The translations under genes were made by a program, and so were the position numbers. DNA of 5,298 nucleotides from Bryobacteraceae bacterium (GTDB lineage Bacteria > Acidobacteriota > Terriglobia > Bryobacterales > Bryobacteraceae): positions 1 through 5,298 of the forward strand of contig JADGHK010000218.1 of NCBI GenBank assembly GCA_019686145.1, written 5' to 3'. The notes beneath the pieces are model-generated. The model was not told the DNA's origin. It made no database searches and worked only from the letters and a program-made list of their open reading frames with translations. The stretch's first letter is position 1. Each line of letters begins with the position of its first letter. Positions 1 through 5,298 of the stretch are shown here, one piece after another.

Positions 1-108
1 GAAGGCTACCGGAACATCTTTATCCTCCAGAAACCCGTGAACCTTGATGACTATCTTGCAGTGGGACGGCAGATTAAGGATTGGCTATTGAAGGAAAAAG
101 CCTTTTAG
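1..108 (+). CDS. C-terminal end of a probable response regulator receiver (CheY-like) protein, partial
   Basis: Frame 1 is open from the window edge to a TAG at 106-108 and encodes 35 residues; the start lies outside the window. The peptide contains FILQKPVNLDDYL followed by an amphipathic segment ending in IKDWLLKEKAF. A hydrophobic beta-strand leading into Lys-Pro, then a polar turn and a final helix, is the pattern of beta5-alpha5 in receiver (REC) domains. There the Lys of the KP pair contacts the phosphorylated Asp. The form KPV-N/D-LDD-Y/F followed by an aromatic-rich last helix resembles single-domain regulators of the Rcp1 type, which end soon after this helix. The phospho-acceptor Asp and any output domain cannot be seen, though the early stop implies that no DNA-binding domain follows. 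The gene converges on lon with 40 bases between the two stop codons and is probably functionally unrelated to it. The coding call is likely; the family call rests on a short tail. Confidence 0.68.
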   Translation, partial: EGYRNIFILQKPVNLDDYLAVGRQIKDWLLKEKAF

Positions 109-123
109 GATCTGCAAAAAGAA

Positions 124-150
124 AAGGGGAACTCCCAACGAGTTCCCCTT
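124..150 (-). terminator. Rho-independent terminator of the clpB-lon transcript
   Basis: A perfect 11-bp inverted repeat (AAGGGGAACTC at 124-134 and GAGTTCCCCTT at 140-150) encloses a 5-base loop. Read on the minus strand, the stem is followed at once by TTCTTTTTGC, so with the end of the stem the 3' side reads TTTTCTTTTTG. This is the classic GC-rich stem plus U-tract, directed at transcripts leaving lon. On the plus strand the hairpin lies 15 bases beyond the stop of the response-regulator gene, but it is followed by ATTCGTTGCC with no T-run, so it should be weak in that direction. The hairpin overlaps the lon stop codon (149-151) by two bases. Confidence 0.9.
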
Positions 151-2560
151 ATTCGTTGCCGGCTTCTGCAGCCAGCGGACCATTCCGAGCCGGCTGGGAC
201 GCGGTTCCCTGCCTGTTTCCGTTGAGATCAAGACGGCTTCCTAATGTCGGAATCGTCTCAATCAGCACGTCCTCGATGCGTTCCACAAAGCGGAACTCCA
301 TCTCCTTGAGGACGCTTTCGGGCAAATCTTTCAAGTCTTTCTGATTGCCCTTTGGCAGGATGACGCGCTTGATTCCAGCGCGGCGCGCGGCCAGGACTTT
401 CTCCTTGACGCCGCCGATGGGCAGCACCATGCCGGTCAACGTAATCTCACCGGTCATCGCCGTATCGCTACGCGCCGAAGTCCCGGTGTAGAGCGATGCA
501 AGAGCGACGGCAGCCGTAATGCCCGCGCTGGGTCCGTCCTTCGGCACCGCGCCTGCTGGTACGTGGATGTGAACACCCGTTTCTTTGAAGATACCGGGAT
601 CGATGCCGAAGTCGGCAGCGTGCGACCAGATATAACTCTGGGCGGCCCGCGCCGATTCCTGCATCACCTCGCCAAGCTGGCCTGTGAGCGTCAGCCCCTT
701 ACCGGAAGGCAGCAGCGTACCCTCGATGTAGAGCACGTCGCCGCCAGTCGGAGTCCACGCAAGCCCGGTTGCAACGCCAGGCGGCAGGACCTTTCTCGCC
801 TGTTCGAGCGAGTAGGGCTCCGGCCCCAGCAGCTCTTCGACGTCGTTCGCCGTGATCGTGACCGGATCTGTGTGCCCTTCGGCAAACTTCAACGTCACCT
901 TACGGGCAATCCGGCCAATCGAGCGCTCGAGCTTACGCAAACCGGCTTCGCGTGTGTAGCCGGTGATGATCTTGCTGAGCGCCTCGGGCGTAATCGTGCA
1001 CTGTTCCGGGGTCAGCCCTGTCTCCTCGAGCTGACGCGGAATCAGGTACTTCTGCGCAATTTCGATCTTCTCCTCTTCGGTGTACCCGGAGAGCCGCAGC
1101 ACTTCCATGCGGTCGAGCAGCGGCTGCGGAATCGTATCGAGCGTGTTGGCCGTCGTGATAAACAAGACCTTCGAGAGGTCGAACGGCAGATCGAGGTAGT
1201 TGTCGCGGAACGTGTTGTTCTGTTCCGGATCCAGAACTTCAAGCAGAGCGGATGCCGGATCGCCGCGGAAGTCCCTTCCCAGCTTATCCACCTCGTCCAG
1301 CATGAGCACGGGGTTGTTCGCCCCTGCCCGGCGGACTGCCTGAATCAGCCGTCCTGGCATAGCGCCGATGTAGGTGCGCCGGTGGCCGCGCAGCTCAGCC
1401 TCGTCATGCAAGCCGCCCAGGCTCATCCTCTCGAACTTGCGTCCGAGCGCCCGCGCGATCGACTGGCCCAATGACGTCTTGCCAACGCCGGGCGGTCCGA
1501 CGAAGCAGAGGATCGGAGCCTTTGCCTTCGGGTTCCGCTTGAGAACACCCAGGTGCTCCAGAATGCGCTCTTTCACATCCTTCAGGCCATAGTGATCGGC
1601 ATCGAGGATCTCCCTGGCGCGAGCGATGTCCAGTTGATCCTCAGTGCTCTTCCGCCACGGCAGCTCGAGGATGAGCTCCACGTAGCTGCGAAGGACATGG
1701 TAATCGGGAGCGGCCGGCGGGAGCTTCTCCATGCGGTTCAACTCCCGTTCGGCTTCCTTCCGGACATCGTCGGGCAGATCCGCCTCTGCCAGGCGCTGCC
1801 GCAGTTGCTCAACTTCCCCCTTCTCGGAGTCCGTTTCTCCGAGCTCCTGCTGGATCGCTTTCAACTGACGGCGGAGCACATACTCCTTTTGCTCCTTCGT
1901 CAGCTCGCTTTGCGCTTCGCCTGCAATCTTCGCCCGCAGCTCCAGCACCTGCAGTTCATGGGAGATGAAGCCGTGGATAAGGCGGAGCGCATCCAGCCGC
2001 GTCGGAGCCTCCAGCAGCTGCTGCACCTTGGCAACTTCAAGATCGAATGTCGCCGCGAGCAGATAGGCCATCTTGATCGGGTCGTCCTGCGCCGCGAGCA
2101 TTCGAGTCAGCTCCTGCGCATTCTGCGGCTGCGCCAGAGCGATGGCCTTTGTCGCCAGTTCAAACACAACGGGCTGCAGCGCCTCAAGTTCGAGCGAAGT
2201 ATCCACTGGCGTCTCGAGCGGATTCACCCGGGCCTTCAGGTAGCCGTCCTCGAAGTCGACGCGCAAAATCGCTACGCGCTCTTCTCCGTAGACAAGCACG
2301 TCCAGAGCACCCGAACGGTTCGTCGACACTTTACGAACGATCGCTTTCGTGCCAATGGTATAGAGGTCGTCCTGCCCCGGCGACTCAACGTCCGGTTTGC
2401 GCTGGGCGACCACAACCAGTTCCTTCGCTTCAGATGCCAGAGCCGCCTGCACTGCTGCACGGGATGCTTCGCGCCCCACCTGGAGAGGAAGCATCAGTTC
2501 GGGCAGCAGCACCGTATTCTTCAGCGGTAATACTGGCAGGATCTGAACGTTTTCTTTCAT
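149..2560 (-). CDS. lon: ATP-dependent protease Lon (LonA type, endopeptidase La)
   Basis: Lon is a cytosolic homohexameric AAA+ protease that unfolds damaged or regulatory proteins and cuts them with a Ser-Lys dyad. The 803-residue protein is close to the usual bacterial LonA length (E. coli 784) and has the full domain order. The N-terminal substrate-binding (LAN) domain spans about 7-200, opening with LPVLPLKNTVLLPE. A helical/coiled-coil linker covers about 205-300, including KEQKEYVLRRQLKAIQQELG. The AAA+ module is at about 320-580 and the protease domain at about 590-770. Visible key residues are Walker A GPPGVGKT (355-362), pore-loop Tyr397-Ile398, Walker B LMLDEVDK with Asp422/Glu423, sensor-1 Asn472, arginine finger Arg484 in LLDRMEV, sensor-2 Arg542 in TREAGLRK, catalytic Ser678 in PKDGPSAG, and Lys721 in GGVKEK. 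No membrane segments are present, which excludes LonB. The ATG start is supported by a Shine-Dalgarno site at 2568-2574 and by alignment of the N-terminus with E. coli Lon. A polar tail of about 30 residues (about 771-803) follows the conserved fold and is probably disordered. Lon lies 61 bases downstream of clpB, probably cotranscribed. Confidence 0.98.
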   Translation of the reverse strand: MKENVQILPVLPLKNTVLLPELMLPLQVGREASRAAVQAALASEAKELVVVAQRKPDVESPGQDDLYTIGTKAIVRKVSTNRSGALDVLVYGEERVAILRVDFEDGYLKARVNPLETPVDTSLELEALQPVVFELATKAIALAQPQNAQELTRMLAAQDDPIKMAYLLAATFDLEVAKVQQLLEAPTRLDALRLIHGFISHELQVLELRAKIAGEAQSELTKEQKEYVLRRQLKAIQQELGETDSEKGEVEQLRQRLAEADLPDDVRKEAERELNRMEKLPPAAPDYHVLRSYVELILELPWRKSTEDQLDIARAREILDADHYGLKDVKERILEHLGVLKRNPKAKAPILCFVGPPGVGKTSLGQSIARALGRKFERMSLGGLHDEAELRGHRRTYIGAMPGRLIQAVRRAGANNPVLMLDEVDKLGRDFRGDPASALLEVLDPEQNNTFRDNYLDLPFDLSKVLFITTANTLDTIPQPLLDRMEVLRLSGYTEEEKIEIAQKYLIPRQLEETGLTPEQCTITPEALSKIITGYTREAGLRKLERSIGRIARKVTLKFAEGHTDPVTITANDVEELLGPEPYSLEQARKVLPPGVATGLAWTPTGGDVLYIEGTLLPSGKGLTLTGQLGEVMQESARAAQSYIWSHAADFGIDPGIFKETGVHIHVPAGAVPKDGPSAGITAAVALASLYTGTSARSDTAMTGEITLTGMVLPIGGVKEKVLAARRAGIKRVILPKGNQKDLKDLPESVLKEMEFRFVERIEDVLIETIPTLGSRLDLNGNRQGTASQPARNGPLAAEAGNE

Positions 2561-2621
2561 GTTGTCGCCCTCTTCTAAATCAATTGATGTTTCAGGAAGC
2601 GTTTAAGTTCCTGGTTCGTCT
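2561..2621 (-). other. clpB-lon intergenic spacer with small dyad symmetries
   Basis: This 61-base gap separates the clpB TGA (2622-2624) from the lon ATG. Besides the lon ribosome binding site it holds a 10-base perfect palindrome, ATCAATTGAT (2579-2588), and a 6-bp dyad CAGGAA-N9-TTCCTG (2593-2613, minus-strand reading). Neither is followed by a T-run, so neither looks like a terminator. I see no convincing -35/-10 pair for a separate lon promoter. The simplest reading is read-through from clpB into lon. Confidence 0.5.
2568..2574 (-). promoter_or_regulatory. Ribosome binding site of lon
   Basis: On the minus strand AAGAGGG is followed by seven bases (CGACAAC) and then the lon ATG. The purine-rich core and spacing are good for a Shine-Dalgarno site and fix the start at 2560. 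Confidence 0.75.
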
Positions 2622-5240
2622 TCAGACCGCAACGGGTTGCTGAACCCGGAAAGTCATTTGTCCCCGTTCATAGTCCGCTACGACCGTCTGGCCGTCGCGC
2701 ACTTTGCCGGCAATGATTTCCCGGGCAAGCCCCGTTTCGATCTCTTTCTGAATTGCCCGCTTCAGCGGCCGCGCCCCGTAGGTCGGGTCATATCCCGTCC
2801 GTATCAGGTGCTGCCGCGCCGCGTCGGTCAATTCGAGCGTGATGTGCCGCTCCGCCAGTCTTGCCCGCAGCGCACGGAGCTGGATGTCCACGATCTTGCT
2901 CAAGTGCTCTTCGGTCAGAGCGTGGAAGACGATGATTTCGTCGATCCGGTTGAGGAACTCCGGCCGGAAGTGCCGCCGAAGCTCATCAAGGACGGCGATT
3001 TTCATCAGATCGTATTCCGTTCCCTCGTACGCGCCGCGGTACTCCAGGATCCGCTGGCTGCCAATGTTCGACGTCATAATCACGATGGTGTTCTTGAAGT
3101 CCACCGTGCGACCCTGTCCGTCAGTCAGCCGTCCGTCATCGAGGATCTGGAGCATGAGATTGAAGACATCGGCATGAGCCTTCTCGACCTCGTCGAAGAG
3201 GATCACCGAGTAAGGCCTGCGCCGGATCGCTTCGGTAAGCTGCCCGCCTTCCTCGTATCCGACGTAGCCCGGAGGCGCACCGATCAGCCGCGCCACCGTA
3301 TGCTTCTCCTGATACTCGCTCATGTCGATGCGCACCATCGCGCGCTCGTCGTCGAACAGGAACTCCGCCAAGGCCCTTGCAAGCTCCGTCTTCCCGACGC
3401 CAGTCGGGCCCAGGAAGATAAAGCTGCCGATGGGCCGGTTCGGATCCTTCAGGCCCGAACGCGCACGGAGCACCGCTTCGGAGACGGCAGTAACCGCTTC
3501 GTCCTGTCCGATCACGCGGCGGTGCAACTCCTCTTCGAGGTGCGTCAGCTTCTGCAGCTCACCTTCGAGCAGCTTGGAAACCGGAATGTGAGTCCACCGG
3601 CTGACGACGTCGGCAATATCCTGCTCATCAACTTCTTCCTTCAACAGGCTGCCTTTCGACTGCCGCTCGGCGAGCCGCTGCTCCTCTGCCTTAATCTCGC
3701 GGTCAAGCTGAATCAGCTTTCCGTACTTGAGCTCGGCGGCCCGGTTCAGATCGTAGGAACGCTCCGCCTGCTCAATCTCGATGCGGGTCTGCTCAAGCTG
3801 CTCTCTCAGATCGCGCAGCCGCTGTACGGCCTGTTTCTCAGCCTGCCAGCGGGCCTGCAGTTCTCCGGCTTCGCCTTTCAATTGCTCGAGCTCCCGCTCC
3901 AGTTTGGCAAGCCGCTCCTTCGAGGCTTCGTCCGTTTCCTTCTTCAGCGCCTCCCGCTCGATTTCGAGCTGCATAATGCGCCTGGTCATCTCATCGACTT
4001 CAGCCGGCATCGAATCGATCTCGGTGCGCAGCTTTGCAGCAGCTTCGTCGACCAGGTCAATCGCCTTATCCGGAAGGAAGCGGTCGGAGATGTAGCGGTT
4101 CGAAAGTACGGCAGCCGCTACCAGCGCGGAGTCCTTGATCCGCACGCCGTGATGGACCTCATAACGCTCGCGCAATCCGCGGAGGATCGAGATGGTGTCC
4201 TCCACCGAAGGCTGATCGACCAGAACGGGCTGGAATCGCCGCTCAAGCGCCGCGTCCTTTTCGATATGTTTCCGATACTCATCGAGCGTCGTTGCGCCGA
4301 TGCAGTGCAGTTCACCGCGGGCAAGCATCGGCTTCAGCAGGTTGCCCGCATCCATGGCCCCTTCCGCCTTCCCTGCCCCGACTACGGTATGCAGCTCGTC
4401 GATGAACAGCACGATCTGGCCCTCGGAGTGCTGAACCTCCTTCAGTACGGCCTTGAGACGCTCTTCGAACTCACCGCGGTACTTTGCGCCTGCAATCAGC
4501 GCGCCCATGTCGAGCGAGACCACCTTTTTGTCCCGCAGGCCGTCGGGAACGTCCCCACGCACGATCCGTTGTGCGAGTCCTTCAACGATTGCTGTCTTAC
4601 CGACGCCCGGTTCTCCAATCAGAACCGGATTGTTCTTTGTCCGGCGCGACAGCACCTGGATCACGCGGCGGATCTCCTCATCGCGTCCGATTACGGGATC
4701 CAGCTTGCCTTGCGCCGCCAGCTCGGTCAGATCCCGCCCGTACTTCTTGAGAGCTTCGTACGTGGCCTCGGGATTCTGCGAGGTGACGCGCTGGCCTCCG
4801 CGGACTTCCTGGATCGCCTTGATCAGTCGCTCCCGGGTCAGCTTCATCTCCTTAAGAATCCGTCCGGTGGGCCCGCCATCCCCCAGCATGGCAAGCAAGA
4901 GGTGCTCGACAGAGATGTAATCATCCTTCAGCCGCTGCGCCTCGAGCTCCGCGTCTGTGAGCAGCCTCTGTAGACGCGGGGTGATGTAGATGTTCTCCGG
5001 GGTACCGGAAGGACCGGATACCTTCGGAAGCCGGCTTATTTCTTGCTCCAGGCGGCGGTGCAGATCCTCGAGGTCGATATCAGCTCTGGGAAGGATCGAC
5101 TGGGCAAGGCCGTCCTGCTGCTCCAGGAGGGCGAGGAACAAGTGCTCAACGTCCACCTGTTGGTTGCCAGCGCGAATGGCACGCGACTGTGCAGCCTGAA
5201 TGCCCTGCTGCGCCCGTTCGGTGAAGCGATTGATGTCCAT
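2622..5240 (-). CDS. clpB: Chaperone protein ClpB (Hsp100/AAA+ disaggregase)
   Basis: ClpB is a cytosolic hexameric AAA+ machine that works with DnaK/DnaJ/GrpE to thread polypeptides out of aggregates. The 872-residue protein matches the family (E. coli 857) with every domain present. The Clp N domain (about 1-147) has its two related repeats, RFTERAQQGIQAAQ and LLTDAELEAQRL. NBD1 follows, with Walker A GEPGVGKT (209-216), pore loop GAKYRG with Tyr254, Walker B LFIDE (Asp281/Glu282) and arginine fingers Arg334-Arg335. The coiled-coil M domain (about 410-535) is rich in Glu/Lys/Leu, and its Tyr506 in ELKYGK matches the regulatory Tyr503 of E. coli. NBD2 carries Walker A GPTGVGKT (611-618), pore-loop Tyr659 in GAPPGYVGYEEGG, Walker B ILFDE (Asp683/Glu684), Arg765 in FLNRIDE and sensor-2 GARP (822-825). 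The long M domain and the absence of an IGF/IGL-type ClpP-docking loop separate it from ClpA and ClpC. The ATG is supported by AAGGAG upstream and a typical N-terminus (MDINRFTERA). It is the first gene of the probable clpB-lon unit. Confidence 0.98.
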   Translation of the reverse strand: MDINRFTERAQQGIQAAQSRAIRAGNQQVDVEHLFLALLEQQDGLAQSILPRADIDLEDLHRRLEQEISRLPKVSGPSGTPENIYITPRLQRLLTDAELEAQRLKDDYISVEHLLLAMLGDGGPTGRILKEMKLTRERLIKAIQEVRGGQRVTSQNPEATYEALKKYGRDLTELAAQGKLDPVIGRDEEIRRVIQVLSRRTKNNPVLIGEPGVGKTAIVEGLAQRIVRGDVPDGLRDKKVVSLDMGALIAGAKYRGEFEERLKAVLKEVQHSEGQIVLFIDELHTVVGAGKAEGAMDAGNLLKPMLARGELHCIGATTLDEYRKHIEKDAALERRFQPVLVDQPSVEDTISILRGLRERYEVHHGVRIKDSALVAAAVLSNRYISDRFLPDKAIDLVDEAAAKLRTEIDSMPAEVDEMTRRIMQLEIEREALKKETDEASKERLAKLERELEQLKGEAGELQARWQAEKQAVQRLRDLREQLEQTRIEIEQAERSYDLNRAAELKYGKLIQLDREIKAEEQRLAERQSKGSLLKEEVDEQDIADVVSRWTHIPVSKLLEGELQKLTHLEEELHRRVIGQDEAVTAVSEAVLRARSGLKDPNRPIGSFIFLGPTGVGKTELARALAEFLFDDERAMVRIDMSEYQEKHTVARLIGAPPGYVGYEEGGQLTEAIRRRPYSVILFDEVEKAHADVFNLMLQILDDGRLTDGQGRTVDFKNTIVIMTSNIGSQRILEYRGAYEGTEYDLMKIAVLDELRRHFRPEFLNRIDEIIVFHALTEEHLSKIVDIQLRALRARLAERHITLELTDAARQHLIRTGYDPTYGARPLKRAIQKEIETGLAREIIAGKVRDGQTVVADYERGQMTFRVQQPVAV

Positions 5241-5250
5241 CCTTTAGCGT

Positions 5251-5256
5251 CTCCTT
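5251..5256 (-). promoter_or_regulatory. Ribosome binding site of clpB
   Basis: AAGGAG on the minus strand matches the Shine-Dalgarno core and lies 10 bases before the clpB ATG, slightly longer than the optimum. A second AAAGG (5241-5245) touches the ATG and is too close to serve. The site supports the start at 5240. Confidence 0.8.
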
Positions 5257-5263
5257 ATCAAGT

Positions 5264-5293
5264 ATTATAAGCCAGGCAATATTAGGATGCCAG
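5264..5293 (-). promoter_or_regulatory. Probable sigma70/SigA-type promoter of clpB-lon
   Basis: The minus strand has a perfect -10 hexamer TATAAT (5264-5269). Eighteen bases upstream lies CTGGCA (5288-5293), a 4-of-6 match to TTGACA. Transcription would start near 5257, giving a very short leader of about 17 bases that begins next to the Shine-Dalgarno site. The -10 element is convincing; the -35 is weak. Neither a sigma32-type element (CTTGAA/CCCCAT-like) nor a CIRCE inverted repeat is present in the 58 bases available. The start site is inferred from spacing only. Confidence 0.62.
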
Positions 5294-5298
5294 AGTCT

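Noticed and set aside
124..150. The hairpin as an efficient bidirectional terminator for both converging genes.
   Set aside because: The T-rich tail exists only on the minus-strand side. The plus-strand side reads ATTCGTTGCC, so strong termination of the response-regulator transcript is not supported.
81..344. An 87-codon plus-strand frame across the lon end.
   Set aside because: It overlaps the end of the response-regulator gene, the terminator hairpin and the lon 3' coding region. Its translation is low-complexity Ser/Arg with no support.
563..2530. Plus-strand open frames of 303 and 325 codons opposite lon.
   Set aside because: They are shadows of the lon coding sequence with no family-like motifs in translation. 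Lon on the minus strand explains the conservation pattern fully.
2561..2621. A separate lon promoter or a clpB terminator in the gap.
   Set aside because: No hexamer pair at 16-19 base spacing with reasonable matches was found. The small dyads lack a following T-run.
2637..4973. A 778-codon open frame on the plus strand opposite clpB.
   Set aside because: It lies entirely within clpB, whose protein is unmistakable with all motifs intact. The translated product has no recognisable domain, and its composition (Leu/Arg/Gln/Asp-rich) is what an antisense frame of a GC-rich gene gives. Long stop-free antisense frames are common at such GC content.
2622..5240. Assignment of the Hsp100 gene as clpA or clpC instead of clpB.
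   Set aside because: The long coiled-coil M domain of about 125 residues and the lack of a ClpP-docking IGF/IGL loop fit ClpB, as does close residue-by-residue similarity to E. coli ClpB.
5241..5298. CIRCE (HrcA) or sigma32 heat-shock element upstream of clpB.
   Set aside because: No GAGTGCTAA-like half-site or CCCCAT-like -10 is present in these 58 bases. Elements beyond the window edge cannot be excluded.

Overview
The window carries two complete, well-conserved protein quality-control genes in tandem on the minus strand, plus the tail of an unrelated plus-strand gene at the left edge. Read along the minus strand: a sigma70-type promoter and Shine-Dalgarno site (about 5293-5251), clpB (5240-2622, 872 aa), a 61-base gap, lon (2560-149, 803 aa), and a strong intrinsic terminator (150-124) with a T-rich tail. 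Together they look like one transcription unit of roughly 5.1 kb with promoter and terminator both in view. The terminator hairpin begins inside the lon stop codon. At positions 1-108, converging on lon from the other strand, are the last 35 codons of what is probably a CheY-like receiver-domain response regulator.

The two gene products complement each other. ClpB, with DnaK, pulls polypeptides out of aggregates so that they can refold. Lon unfolds and degrades damaged or misfolded proteins and selected regulators. One transcript would make the rescue and destruction arms of the heat/proteotoxic-stress response together. All catalytic residues I could check in both proteins are present, so both are expected to be active. 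No CIRCE element or sigma32-type promoter is visible in the 58 bases upstream of clpB. Control elements further upstream would lie outside the window.

The organism is a bacterium with moderately high GC content. The proteins are typical bacterial LonA and ClpB. Overall sequence character and an Rcp1-like receiver tail would fit Acidobacteriota, but this is an impression and not a demonstrated assignment.

No mobile elements, CRISPR arrays, tRNAs or rRNAs are seen. Non-coding DNA is limited to 109-148, 2561-2621 and 5241-5298. I find no evidence of a previously undescribed system here. The observations worth a second look concern gene organisation, the stop-codon/terminator overlap, the clpB promoter, and the loss of the usual internal start for short ClpB.
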